Shown here one piece after another: positions 43,975 through 53,359 of a stretch of 64,000 bases of DNA. Position 1 is the first letter of the stretch, and each line of letters opens with the position of its first letter. The notes under the pieces were generated by a model. It was not told where the DNA came from. It searched no databases and saw only the letters and a program-made list of their open reading frames with translations. Source of the stretch: an uncultured Altererythrobacter sp. (lineage in GTDB: Bacteria; Pseudomonadota; Alphaproteobacteria; Sphingomonadales; Sphingomonadaceae); the NCBI GenBank assembly GCA_913055875.1, contig CAJXJY010000003.1, forward strand, positions 1 to 64,000, written 5' to 3'. Both the position numbers and the translations under genes were made by a program.

Positions 43975-44786
43975 GTTTCGAGAATCAGACCGTCTGGATC
44001 ACCGGTGCGTCGTCGGGCATCGGCGCCGCGCTGGCGCGCGATTTCGCCGCGCGCGGTGCGGATATCGTGCTGTCGGGCCGCGACGAGGCGCGGCTGCAGG
44101 ATGTCGCTGCGGATCTCGCCACCGACACGCTCGTGCTGCCGTTCGATGTGCGAGACGACGCCGCGATGGCAGCCGCGACTGCAGAGGCCATCGGCTGGAA
44201 GGACGGCGTCGATATCGCCATAGCCAATGCCGGCGTCTCGCAGCGCAGCCGCGCGCTCAAGACCGACATGCAGGTCTATCGCGAGATCATCACGATCGAC
44301 CTGACCCAGCAGATCGCCTTCGCGCAGGGGCTGATCGGGCATATGGCCGGGAGGGGCAGCGGGAAGCTGGTCTTCATCAGTTCGATCGCAGGCAAGGTCG
44401 GCGTACCGATGCGGACCGCCTACAGCGCGGCCAAGTTCGGCCTCGCGGGCTATGCCGATGCGTTGCGCGGCGAATTGTCGCAGAGCGGTGTCGACGTGCA
44501 CGTGGTCTATCCCGGCTCGGTCGCCACCGACGTCTCGCGCAACGCGCTCACCGCCGACGGCTCGAAGCGCGGGCGCAGCGACAAGGTGATCGACGAGGGC
44601 ATCCCGGCGGACGAAGCGGCGAAGACGATGGTCGACGCGATCGCGCTCAACCAGCGCGAGATCATCGTCGCCAAGGGCATGGAGGAGGCGATGGGCGAAA
44701 TGCGCCGCACCCCCGACCAGTTGCTCGACCAGGTCGCGGGAATGGTCGCCGCAGGCTACATGGAAAAGATGGAAGCGGAGGAGTGA
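43971..44786 (+). CDS. Short-chain dehydrogenase/reductase
   Basis: A 271-residue SDR. The cofactor motif is WITGASSGIGAALARDF (about 9-25), followed by NAG at about 86, catalytic Ser in VFISSIAG and YSAAK (Tyr about 149, Lys about 153). It oxidises or reduces an unknown alcohol/carbonyl with NAD(P). The end sits inside the Shine-Dalgarno region of the next gene. Confidence 0.93.
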   Translation: MSFENQTVWITGASSGIGAALARDFAARGADIVLSGRDEARLQDVAADLATDTLVLPFDVRDDAAMAAATAEAIGWKDGVDIAIANAGVSQRSRALKTDMQVYREIITIDLTQQIAFAQGLIGHMAGRGSGKLVFISSIAGKVGVPMRTAYSAAKFGLAGYADALRGELSQSGVDVHVVYPGSVATDVSRNALTADGSKRGRSDKVIDEGIPADEAAKTMVDAIALNQREIIVAKGMEEAMGEMRRTPDQLLDQVAGMVAAGYMEKMEAEE

Positions 44787-44788
44787 GC

Positions 44789-45685
44789 ATGGAACAGCAG
44801 CGCGTCGCGCTCGCCGGCGGGATCGAACTCGACGTGGTCGATACGGGGCCGAAAGACGGATCGGCCCTGATGTTCCTCCACGGCTTTCCCGAAAGCCATC
44901 GCACCTGGCGCCACCAGGTCGCGCACTTTTCCGACCGCTACCGCTGCATCGCCCCCGACCAGCGCGGCTATCGCGGCTCGTCCAAGCCGCAGGAGGTCGA
45001 AGCCTATACCCCCGATAAGCTGATCGGCGACGTCTTCGGTCTTGCCGACGCGTTGGGCGTCGAGACCTTCACCGTGATCGGCCACGACTGGGGCGGCGCG
45101 ATCGCCTGGGGCACCGCCTATGCGGGCCAGGCGAACGACCGCGTTACGCGCGCTGTGATCGCCAATGCCCCGCATCCGGCGACCTTCCAGAAGCTGCTCT
45201 ACACCAACCCGGTCCAGCGCGAGGCGAGCCAGTATATGCGCGGTTTCCGCGATCCGGCGAATGACGCGCTGGTGCGCGAGCACGGGCTCGCGGCGCTGCT
45301 GATGCAGGAAATCAAATGGGACCGCGCCGACGTGATGGAGCCGGAGGAGCGCGCGCGCCTGTTCGAGGACTGGCAGGATCGCGACGCGGCGTTCGGCATG
45401 CTCAACTGGTACCGCGCCAGCCCGATCGACATTCCGGCGCTCGACGCGCCCTACGAACTGCCCGCCGGCTACACGCCGCCGCCGCTCCCCAACCTCACGA
45501 TCCCGACCCTCGTGATCTGGGCAATGGATGATCTCGCTCTGCCGCCCGAGAATCTCGCGGGGATGGAGGACTTCATCGACGATCTCACGCTGGTGCAGGT
45601 CCCCAATTGCGGCCATTTCGTGCCGTGGGAAGCGCCGGACAAGGTCAACGCGGCGATGGAGGAGTTTCTCTCGAAGACGAGCTAG
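44789..45685 (+). CDS. Alpha/beta hydrolase, epoxide-hydrolase type
   Basis: A 298-residue enzyme. HGFPESHRTWRHQVAHF (about 30-46) and the nucleophile elbow VIGHDWGGAIAW (Asp about 99) are typical of epoxide hydrolases and haloacid-type dehalogenases. VPNCGHFVPWEAPD gives the histidine. ATG 44789 is preferred over GTG 44783 because GGAGGAG sits at the right distance. It has the same fold as the protein at 20341-21300 but is clearly diverged. Confidence 0.87.
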   Translation: MEQQRVALAGGIELDVVDTGPKDGSALMFLHGFPESHRTWRHQVAHFSDRYRCIAPDQRGYRGSSKPQEVEAYTPDKLIGDVFGLADALGVETFTVIGHDWGGAIAWGTAYAGQANDRVTRAVIANAPHPATFQKLLYTNPVQREASQYMRGFRDPANDALVREHGLAALLMQEIKWDRADVMEPEERARLFEDWQDRDAAFGMLNWYRASPIDIPALDAPYELPAGYTPPPLPNLTIPTLVIWAMDDLALPPENLAGMEDFIDDLTLVQVPNCGHFVPWEAPDKVNAAMEEFLSKTS

Positions 45686-45712
45686 CGCGAGCCTTTTCCG
45701 GTTTGCCCAACT

Positions 45713-45804
45713 CGTCATGCTGAACTTGTTTCAGCATCCATCTCTCCAACTGCACCATCCTTGCCCGATGCGAAATGGATCCTGAAACAAGTTCAGGATG
45801 ACGT
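45713..45804. repeat. Intergenic palindrome, family C
   Basis: CGTCATGCTGAACTTGTTTC at the left faces GAAACAAGTTCAGGATGACG at the right, and CAGCATCCAT pairs with ATGGATCCTG near the centre. This GAACTTGTTTCAG palindrome is widespread in sphingomonad genomes. It lies between the stop codons of two convergent genes. Confidence 0.85.
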
Positions 45805-45863
45805 TTCGATCGGGTTGGCACCCCGGCAAGCCGGCGTCCTACCCTAGCTGGAAGAAGCGCCAC

Positions 45864-46931
45864 TTACCTCAGCCACTCCACCCACTCCCCATGCGGATGG
45901 GCGTTGGCGAGGTGGACCGGCTCTTCGCCACCCGGCCAGTAGCGCACGTGCAGTTCATGCGCGAAGGTCTCGCGGTTGGTTTCGAGCGAGACCCATGCCA
46001 GCGGGCGATCCTCGGTCGCCTGCGAGCCCGCTTCGGTCATTGCCGCTTCGATGCCCGCCTGCGTCGCTTCGGGGAGATACTGCCACATGATCGAGTGGAA
46101 CAGTACGCGCGTCGTGCCCTCGGCCTGCGGCCGCGCCAGCGCCTCGGTGACGAAATCGCCCGCATCCTGCCGCGCGAGTTCGGGCGGGAATCGTTCGGCG
46201 AGCGCTATCGCCGCGTCGATCCGCGCCATCCGCGCGCGCGCCTCGGGCCAGACATAGCTCTTCAGCCGCAGCGCCTGCGCCGGGTCGGTCAGGTCGACCG
46301 GCGCGATATCCGAGCCGCGCGCATCGACGATCGAAAGCGCGTTGTCGGGCGGCGAAGCGCCGTGCCATTCGGGCGCGATCCGCATCCGGCTGCCCGACGG
46401 CCCGACCGATACTCCGCCGAGGTCGTAGCGATAGCGGCCCATCATCGTGTTGATGCCCGCGCTCGCGCCGATCTCGAGCAGTTCGAACGAAGGACGGACG
46501 CGGCCCGCCAGCCACAGCAGGCCTGCCATGATGCTGGCCGACCGCCCGGCCTCGTTGGTCTGCGGCGGCCCGTCGAGCCACGGCATCAGCCGCGCATCGA
46601 AGGTCTCGACCGTCTCCCGCACCAGCGCGTCGACCTGCCCCTGGTCGGTCATGCGCCCGGCATAGACGTCTTCCAGCCGCGGCTCGTCGCCGGTCAGTAG
46701 CAGGTTGTGGATCCCGCCCGCGATCCTGAGCGGCATCGCGTCGCGCAGGCTCAGCCCCTGCCATTGCGTGATCCGCCGCGCGGTCGCAGCCTGGCTGTCT
46801 TCGAGCGCGAGCAGCGCGCGCACGATGCGCGCGGTGCCGGGCGCGCCGTTGCGTTCCGCATGCTGCGCCTGCCATTCGATCGCTTGCGGCACCGAAACGA
46901 TTTCCATTACCTTCTGCCCGGCTTCCGCCAT
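45864..46931 (-). CDS. DUF2332-family protein
   Basis: A 355-residue protein of DUF2332. [20 protein letters not shown] (about 151-170) resembles a SAM- or nucleotide-type glycine loop, and [12 protein letters not shown] is a conserved block. Methyltransferase-like folding is possible, but no activity is known. It is divergent from hisG with 38 bases between. ATG 46907 is an alternative start. Confidence 0.8.
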   Translation of the reverse strand: MAEAGQKVMEIVSVPQAIEWQAQHAERNGAPGTARIVRALLALEDSQAATARRITQWQGLSLRDAMPLRIAGGIHNLLLTGDEPRLEDVYAGRMTDQGQVDALVRETVETFDARLMPWLDGPPQTNEAGRSASIMAGLLWLAGRVRPSFELLEIGASAGINTMMGRYRYDLGGVSVGPSGSRMRIAPEWHGASPPDNALSIVDARGSDIAPVDLTDPAQALRLKSYVWPEARARMARIDAAIALAERFPPELARQDAGDFVTEALARPQAEGTTRVLFHSIMWQYLPEATQAGIEAAMTEAGSQATEDRPLAWVSLETNRETFAHELHVRYWPGGEEPVHLANAHPHGEWVEWLR

Positions 46932-46969
46932 TGCCCTTTTTCCGCCTCCTGCCTATTTGCCGCGGCGCC

Positions 46970-47626
46970 ATGTCCGCTCCGCTGACCTTCGCCGTGCCCA
47001 AGGGCCGTATCCTCGACGAGGCGCTGCCGGTGATGGCGCGCGCGGGCGTCGTGCCCGAACAGGCGTTCCACGACAAGGCCAACCGCAGCCTGACCTTCGC
47101 GTGCGAAAGCGAGGACATGCGGCTGATCCGCGTCCGTGCCTTCGACGTCGCCACTTTCGTCGCACACGGCGCGGCGCAGCTGGGAATTGTCGGCTCCGAC
47201 GTGATCGAGGAATTCGACTATCCCGACCTCTACGCGCCGGTCGATCTCGATATCGGGCACTGCCACCTCGCGGTGGCCGAGCCGAAAGACAGCGCAGGCG
47301 CGCCCGGCGGCGCAAGCCATTTGCGCGTCGCGACCAAATATCCCAACCTGACGCGGCGCCACTTCGAGCGCATGGGGATCCAGGCCGAATGCGTGAAGCT
47401 GAACGGCGCGATGGAGATCGCCCCCAGCCTCGACCTCGCTTCGCGCATCGTCGACCTCGTCTCGAGCGGCGCGACGCTGCGCGAGAACGGGCTGGTCGAG
47501 ACCAGCCGCATCCTCGACATTTCCGCGCGACTGATCGTCAACCGCGCCGCGCTCAAAACCGACAGCCGGGTCGCCGAACTGGTCGAGGCCTTCCGCACCG
47601 AGGCGCAGGCGCGCGAGGCGGCCTGA
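46970..47626 (+). CDS. hisG: ATP phosphoribosyltransferase, short form
   Basis: A 218-residue HisG catalysing the first step of histidine synthesis. [16 protein letters not shown] at the N-terminus and [21 protein letters not shown] (PRPP loop), written here as [14 protein letters not shown], are diagnostic. The missing C-terminal regulatory domain means it needs HisZ, which is not in this window. It overlaps hisD by one base (TGATG). Confidence 0.94.
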   Translation: MSAPLTFAVPKGRILDEALPVMARAGVVPEQAFHDKANRSLTFACESEDMRLIRVRAFDVATFVAHGAAQLGIVGSDVIEEFDYPDLYAPVDLDIGHCHLAVAEPKDSAGAPGGASHLRVATKYPNLTRRHFERMGIQAECVKLNGAMEIAPSLDLASRIVDLVSSGATLRENGLVETSRILDISARLIVNRAALKTDSRVAELVEAFRTEAQAREAA

Positions 47627-48915
47627 TGAAGAAACTCCTCGCCTCCGATCCCGAATTCTCCAGGCGTTTCGACCGCATCGTACGCGAGCGGCGCGAGAGC
47701 GATACCGATGTCGTGACCGACGTCCGCGACATCCTGCGCGAAGTGCGCGAGACCGGCGACAAGGCGGTCGAGAAATACACCGCACGCTTCGACGACCACA
47801 GGCTGACGATGGATGCCGACTGGCGCATCGACGCGCGTGAATTCGAACGCGCCTACAACGCGTTGGAGCCCGACCTTCGCAACGCGCTCGAACTCGCCGC
47901 GCAGCGCATCCGCACCTATCACGAACCGCAGCGCCCGGCCGACCGCGACGACACGGACGAGGCCGGAGTGCGCCTCGGCGCGCGCTGGCATCCGGTCGAC
48001 GCGGCGGGGCTCTACGTGCCGGGTGGCCGTGCGGCCTATCCCTCCTCGCTGCTGATGAACGCGATCCCCGCCAAGGTCGCCGGAGTCGGGCGGCTGGCGG
48101 TGGTCAGCCCGACGCCGAAAGGCAAGGTCAACCCGCTGGTGCTCGCCGCAGCGCACATCGCCGGCGTCGACGAATTCTGGCGTATCGGCGGCGCGCAGGC
48201 GATCGCCGCACTTGCTTACGGCACCAAGCGCATCGCACGCGTCGACGTAATCACCGGCCCGGGCAATGCGTGGGTCGCCGAAGCCAAGCGCCAGCTGTTC
48301 GGCGTGGTCGGGATCGACATGATCGCCGGGCCGAGCGAAATCCTCGTCATCGCCGATGCCGAAAACGATCCCGACTGGATCGCCGCCGACCTGCTCAGTC
48401 AGGCCGAACACGACCCCTCCTCGCAGTCGATTCTGATCACCGACGACGCGGCCTTCGCCGCGCAGGTCGCCGACGCCATCGACCTGCGCCTGCCGACACT
48501 CTCCACCGAAAAGGTCGCGCAAACGAGTTGGGACGATCACGGGGTGATGATCGTGGTCGACGATCTCGCCGACGCCGTGCCGCTGGCGAACCGGCTCGCC
48601 GCCGAACACGTCGAGATCGCAACCGCCGATCCGGAGGCGCTGTTCGAGGGTCTGCGCCATGCCGGCAGCGTCTTCCTCGGGCGGCATTCGCCCGAGGCGA
48701 TCGGCGATTACGTCGCCGGTCCCAATCACGTCCTGCCGACCGGGCGCCGCGCGCGTTTCGCCAGCGGGCTGTCGGTGCTCGATTTCATGAAACGCACCAG
48801 CTTCATCGAGCTGGACGCAAAATCCCTCGCCGCGATCGGCCCCGCCGCCGTCGCCATGGCCGAGGCCGAGGGGCTGCCCGCCCATGCGCGCTCGGTCGAT
48901 GTGAGATTGAAATGA
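47626..48915 (+). CDS. hisD: Histidinol dehydrogenase
   Basis: A 429-residue NAD- and zinc-dependent enzyme that oxidises histidinol to histidine. YVPGGRAAYPSSLLMNAIPA, GPGNAWVAEAKRQLFG, DMIAGPSEILVIAD and AEHVEIAT contain the known substrate and zinc residues. It sits between hisG and nusB with overlapping starts. Confidence 0.96.
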   Translation: MKKLLASDPEFSRRFDRIVRERRESDTDVVTDVRDILREVRETGDKAVEKYTARFDDHRLTMDADWRIDAREFERAYNALEPDLRNALELAAQRIRTYHEPQRPADRDDTDEAGVRLGARWHPVDAAGLYVPGGRAAYPSSLLMNAIPAKVAGVGRLAVVSPTPKGKVNPLVLAAAHIAGVDEFWRIGGAQAIAALAYGTKRIARVDVITGPGNAWVAEAKRQLFGVVGIDMIAGPSEILVIADAENDPDWIAADLLSQAEHDPSSQSILITDDAAFAAQVADAIDLRLPTLSTEKVAQTSWDDHGVMIVVDDLADAVPLANRLAAEHVEIATADPEALFEGLRHAGSVFLGRHSPEAIGDYVAGPNHVLPTGRRARFASGLSVLDFMKRTSFIELDAKSLAAIGPAAVAMAEAEGLPAHARSVDVRLK

Positions 48916-49361
48916 ACGCTCCCAATTCCCAGGCCCGCTCCGCGGCGCGGCTCGCCGCGGTGCAGGCGCTCTACCAGCAACAGATGGAAGGCACCTCGCT
49001 CGCCCGCCTGCTCGACGAATTCCATCGCCACCGGCTTGGCCAGATCGTCGAGGACGAGGAATATGCCGAGGCCGATGTCGATTTCTTCGACGATGTGGTG
49101 AGCGGAGTGGATGCGCGGCGCGAGGAAATCGACGCCTTGCTGGTCGAACGGCTCGCCAAGGGCTGGACGCTGGCGCGGCTCGACAAGACCATGCTGCAGA
49201 TCCTGCGCGCCGGGAGCTACGAGCTGATGGCCCGGCAGGACGTCCCGAAGGCGACCGCGATCAGCGAATATGTCGATGTCGCCAAGGCGTTCTTCGACGA
49301 TCGCGAGGCCAAATTCGTCAACGGCATCCTCGATGCCGTCGGCCGCACGGTGCGCGGCTGA
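48912..49361 (+). CDS. nusB: Transcription antitermination factor NusB
   Basis: A 149-residue all-helical RNA-binding protein. RSAARLAAVQALYQQQME near the N-terminus and ILRAGSYELMARQDVPKATAISEYVDVAK, given as ELMARQDVPKATAISEYV, match NusB. It acts with NusE in rRNA antitermination. The start overlaps the hisD stop by four bases. Confidence 0.93.
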   Translation: MNAPNSQARSAARLAAVQALYQQQMEGTSLARLLDEFHRHRLGQIVEDEEYAEADVDFFDDVVSGVDARREEIDALLVERLAKGWTLARLDKTMLQILRAGSYELMARQDVPKATAISEYVDVAKAFFDDREAKFVNGILDAVGRTVRG

Positions 49362-49420
49362 GACATTCGTCAGGCTCCATTAAGACTACGCCTTTCAGAG
49401 TGTTGCCGGGGAGATGCGAT

Positions 49421-49945
49421 ATGAACACGAAGATTGCAGCTACGCTCGCCGCTCTGGCGTTCGGCTTGTCCACTCCGGCCGCGGCCCAGTCCGGCGGCTG
49501 GAATGCGGCCACGGACAGAGGGCCCGACCTTACGCCCGGAGCGATCGATCCGTACGGGATCGACCGACACCGCTACGTGTCCGACGCTGCCGAACCAGAC
49601 AGGGAGCGCTATTTCCAGATACTGGCCACGAGGGACGGAGACGCGGTGCTTGCCTTTCTCGGCGAGATGGTTGCTCAGGACAAGGCCTGGGCGATGATGC
49701 AGCTCGGCGCATTTTACGCCGCGGGCGATTTCGTCGCCTACGATCCGGTCGCCAGCCTCAACTGGTTCGCGATGGCCGCACGCGAAGGCAATGCGAAAGC
49801 GGCGCTGGTCCTCGGCGCCATGTATGCCCGGGGTACCGTGATCGAAGCCGATCCCGTAAAGGCCAGATACTGGCTCTCCGAAGCCTCGCGGCTGGGCGAT
49901 TACCGGGCCAAGCGTGACGTCGAGCGGGTAGCCGCCGAATTGTAA
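49421..49945 (+). CDS. Exported Sel1-repeat-like protein
   Basis: A 174-residue protein with a signal peptide ending AAAQ (about residue 23) and two to three Sel1/TPR-like helical repeats (AWAMMQLGAFYAAGDFVAYD, then KAALVLGAMYARGTVIEADP). Such repeats mediate protein contacts. It is preceded by its own ribosome site (GGGGAGAT), 60 bases after nusB. Function is unknown. Confidence 0.75.
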   Translation: MNTKIAATLAALAFGLSTPAAAQSGGWNAATDRGPDLTPGAIDPYGIDRHRYVSDAAEPDRERYFQILATRDGDAVLAFLGEMVAQDKAWAMMQLGAFYAAGDFVAYDPVASLNWFAMAAREGNAKAALVLGAMYARGTVIEADPVKARYWLSEASRLGDYRAKRDVERVAAEL

Positions 49946-49985
49946 AGGCTTGCCCCGGCACCGGCGGACGTGTTGAACCGCCGGG

Positions 49986-50870
49986 ATGGTGGACGAAGCC
50001 GATTTCATCGCCCGGTTGCGCGCGATTGCGACGCACCCTGCCGCACGGGGACTGGACGACGATGCAGCCGTGCTGACGGTCGGCTCCGAAACGCTGGTAA
50101 TGACGCATGATACGCTGGTCGAAGGCGTCCATGTACTGCCGGAGCAAGACCCGGCCGATATCGCCTGGAAACTCGTCGCGGTGAACCTGTCGGACCTCGC
50201 CGCCAAGGGCGCGGAACCGCTCGGGATCCTGCTCAGCCATATGCTCGGTGCCGGCGACGACCGGTTCGTCGAAGGACTGCACGAAGTTCTCGACCGCTAC
50301 GATGTGCCGCTGCTCGGGGGCGATACGGTCGCCTCTCCCGGCCCGCGCGTCTGGGGCCTGACCGCAATCGGCCGGGCGACGCATGCGCCGGTACCTTCGC
50401 GCGCGGGGGCACGGGTCGGCGATGCGATCTTCGTCAGCGGAACGCTGGGTGCGGCGCTGGCCGGGTTCGAGGCCGTGCGCGACGGCAGCGACGGCGACAG
50501 CGCGGCATATCGCCGCCCCGTGCCGCTGCTCGCCGACGGGCAGGCACTCGCGCCGCTGGTAACGGCAATGATGGACATATCCGACGGCCTGCTACTCGAT
50601 GCCCGGCGCATGGCCGAAGCGAGCGGGCGGACCTTCGCCATAGACACGCGATCGGTCCCCATCGCCCTGCCCGAAGACCGACGCGAAGAGGCCCTGCGCT
50701 GGGGCGACGACTACCAGTTGCTGTTCACAGCTCCCGAGAGCGCCGAATTGCCCGTGCCGGCGCATCGCATCGGCACCGTGCGGTCCGCCGGCGGACACCC
50801 GCTCCTGCTCGACGGAGAGCCGCCCGAACCGGGCGATACGCTCGGATACGAACATCGGGCCCCGCGATAG
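49986..50870 (+). CDS. thiL: Thiamine-monophosphate kinase
   Basis: A 294-residue ThiL that makes thiamine diphosphate from thiamine monophosphate. GLDDDAAVL near residue 22, THDTLVEGVHF-like MTHDTLVEGVHVL, VNLSDLAAKGAEPLG and GGDTVASPG are the characteristic nucleotide and Mg2+ motifs, and MMDISDGLLLDARRMA follows. It commonly neighbours nusB in proteobacteria, as here. Confidence 0.94.
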   Translation: MVDEADFIARLRAIATHPAARGLDDDAAVLTVGSETLVMTHDTLVEGVHVLPEQDPADIAWKLVAVNLSDLAAKGAEPLGILLSHMLGAGDDRFVEGLHEVLDRYDVPLLGGDTVASPGPRVWGLTAIGRATHAPVPSRAGARVGDAIFVSGTLGAALAGFEAVRDGSDGDSAAYRRPVPLLADGQALAPLVTAMMDISDGLLLDARRMAEASGRTFAIDTRSVPIALPEDRREEALRWGDDYQLLFTAPESAELPVPAHRIGTVRSAGGHPLLLDGEPPEPGDTLGYEHRAPR

Positions 50871-50994
50871 CGTCCCCAAAACGGGCAATCCGCATTTACG
50901 GGGCTTGCACCGACCGCGCGCTTCCCTATAGCCACGCCACCCGTTTCCGGACCCGCGATCCGCGGGCCGTTCGTTCATGTGAGGGGGAATTTAC

Positions 50995-53154
50995 GTGAAT
51001 CTCGTAATCATCGCCATCGGGCTGGGACTGCTCGCCGTGCTCTACGGCTTCGTCACCAGCCGCCAGGTTCTCGGCGCGGCCGCCGGGAACGAGAAGATGC
51101 AGGAAATCGCCGGCGCGATCATGGAAGGCGCGCAGGCCTATCTCAACCGCCAGTACACCACTATCGGCATCGTCGGGATCGTCGTCGCCGCCATCGTGTG
51201 GTACTTCCTCGGCTGGGTGTCAGCGGTCGGCTTCGTGCTCGGCGCGGTGCTGTCGGGCGTGGCAGGCTATATCGGGATGAACATCTCGGTTCGCTCCAAC
51301 GTCCGCACCGCCGCGGCGGCGCAGACCGGCCTGCAGCAGGGCCTCACCCTCGCCTTCCGCGCGGGCGCAATCACCGGCATGCTGGTCGCGGGCCTCGCGC
51401 TATTGGCGATCGCGGGCTTCTTCTACTTCCTCCTCTCCTCCGGCTACGAAATCGGCGGCGAGGACCGCACGATCGTCGACGCGCTCGTCGCGCTCGCTTT
51501 CGGCGCTTCGCTGATCTCGATCTTCGCACGCCTCGGCGGCGGGATTTTCACCAAGGCCGCCGATGTCGGCGCCGACCTGGTCGGCAAGGTCGAGGCGGGC
51601 ATTCCCGAGGACGATCCGCGCAACCCGGCGGTGATCGCCGATAACGTCGGCGACAATGTCGGCGACTGCGCCGGCATGGCGGCCGACCTGTTCGAGACCT
51701 ATGTCGTCACCGTCGGTGCGACGATGGTGCTCACCCTGCTGCTGTTCAAATCGGCGGGCGACTTGCTGCTGCCGCTGACCACGCTCCCGCTGCTGATCGG
51801 CGGCGCGTGCATCATCACCTCGATCATCGGCACCTATTTCGTGCGGCTCGGCAAGGGCAACAACGTGATGGGCGCGATGTACAAGGGCTTCCTCGTCACA
51901 GCGATTCTCTCGATCCCGCTCATCTGGTGGGCGACCGACTATGCCATCGGTATGGACACCGTCGTGTCGAGCGCGCCGCAGGGCGTCGATCCCGGCGCGC
52001 CGCTTGCGGAAGAAGGCATGGCCGAACAGGTGCGCAGCTTCACCGGTTGGGACCTGTTCTGGTGCTCGATGCTCGGTCTCGTCATCACCGGCCTGATCAT
52101 CTGGATAACCGAATACTACACCGGCACCAACTACCGCCCGGTCAAGTCGATCGCCAAGGCGTCCGAAACCGGCCACGGCACCAACGTCATCCAGGGTCTC
52201 GCGATCTCGCTCGAAGCGACCGCGCTGCCGACGCTGGTGATCGTCGCGGGCATCATCATCGCCTACCTGCTGGCAGGCCTGATGGGGATCGCATACGCCG
52301 CCACAGCGATGCTGGCGCTGGCGGGCATGGTCGTCGCGCTCGACGCCTACGGCCCGGTGACCGACAATGCCGGGGGCATCGCCGAAATGGCCGGCCTCGA
52401 CGATACGGTGCGCGAGAAGACCGACCTGCTCGACGCGGTCGGCAACACCACCAAGGCGGTGACCAAGGGCTACGCGATCGGTTCGGCCGGTCTCGGCGCG
52501 CTGGTGCTGTTCGCGGCGTTCACCACCGACCTCGCCGAGTTCTTCCCGAACGCCGACGTCGATTTCAGCCTCGAGAACCCGTACGTCATCGTCGGCCTGC
52601 TGCTCGGCGCGCTGCTACCCTACCTGTTCGGGGCGATGGGGATGACCGCGGTCGGCCGCGCAGCGGGCGACGTCGTGATCGACGTGCGCGAACAGTTCGC
52701 CGCCGACAAGGGTATCATGGAAGGCACCAGCCGCCCGAACTACGCCAAGACGGTCGACCTGGTGACAAAGGCCGCGATCAAGGAAATGATCGTGCCCTCG
52801 CTGCTGCCGGTGCTCGCCCCGATCGTGGTCTATTTCACGGTCACGCTGATTGCCGGGCAGGAGAACGGCTTCGCCTCGCTCGGCGCGCTGCTGCTCGGGG
52901 TGATCGTCGGCGGCCTCTTCCTCGCGCTCTCGATGACCGCCGGTGGCGGCGCATGGGACAATGCGAAGAAGTACATCGAGGACGGCAATCACGGCGGCAA
53001 GGGCTCCGAAGCCCACAAGGCCGCAGTGACCGGCGACACGGTCGGCGATCCCTACAAGGATACGGCCGGCCCGGCGGTGAACCCGATGATCAAGATCACC
53101 AACATCGTGGCGCTGCTCCTGCTCGCCGCGCTGGCGGGGACCGGCCTGGCCTAG
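50995..53154 (+). CDS. hppA: K+-independent proton-translocating pyrophosphatase
   Basis: A 719-residue membrane pyrophosphatase with about 16 helices that couples PPi hydrolysis to proton export. Substrate motifs are [20 protein letters not shown] (about 178-197) and [19 protein letters not shown], given as [12 protein letters not shown]. The [12 protein letters not shown] segment has Lys and Thr at the positions that mark the K+-independent class. The start is GTG 50995 after GAGGGGG. A strong terminator follows. Confidence 0.96.
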   Translation: MNLVIIAIGLGLLAVLYGFVTSRQVLGAAAGNEKMQEIAGAIMEGAQAYLNRQYTTIGIVGIVVAAIVWYFLGWVSAVGFVLGAVLSGVAGYIGMNISVRSNVRTAAAAQTGLQQGLTLAFRAGAITGMLVAGLALLAIAGFFYFLLSSGYEIGGEDRTIVDALVALAFGASLISIFARLGGGIFTKAADVGADLVGKVEAGIPEDDPRNPAVIADNVGDNVGDCAGMAADLFETYVVTVGATMVLTLLLFKSAGDLLLPLTTLPLLIGGACIITSIIGTYFVRLGKGNNVMGAMYKGFLVTAILSIPLIWWATDYAIGMDTVVSSAPQGVDPGAPLAEEGMAEQVRSFTGWDLFWCSMLGLVITGLIIWITEYYTGTNYRPVKSIAKASETGHGTNVIQGLAISLEATALPTLVIVAGIIIAYLLAGLMGIAYAATAMLALAGMVVALDAYGPVTDNAGGIAEMAGLDDTVREKTDLLDAVGNTTKAVTKGYAIGSAGLGALVLFAAFTTDLAEFFPNADVDFSLENPYVIVGLLLGALLPYLFGAMGMTAVGRAAGDVVIDVREQFAADKGIMEGTSRPNYAKTVDLVTKAAIKEMIVPSLLPVLAPIVVYFTVTLIAGQENGFASLGALLLGVIVGGLFLALSMTAGGGAWDNAKKYIEDGNHGGKGSEAHKAAVTGDTVGDPYKDTAGPAVNPMIKITNIVALLLLAALAGTGLA

Positions 53155-53180
53155 GTCACGGAAACTCTTGAACTAATGCA

Positions 53181-53214
53181 AACCCCGCCCGGAGCGATCC
53201 GGGCGGGGTTTTCA
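53181..53214 (+). terminator. Intrinsic terminator of hppA
   Basis: AACCCCGCCCGGA and TCCGGGCGGGGTT form a perfect 13-bp stem with a four-base loop (GCGA), followed by TT on the plus strand. It starts about 27 bases after the hppA stop. Confidence 0.85.
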
Positions 53215-53359
53215 CTTGCAGTTCATCTTGTTAGAAGTAAGACCTGTACTTCGGATGGGGGCTGTCCGAATTCCCACTTCAGATGGTCTGCGCGCAGCAA
53301 GCGCCGCAAGAAACGGACCCGGCTCCCCCGACGAACATGCATTAGGAAGGGACGCTGAG

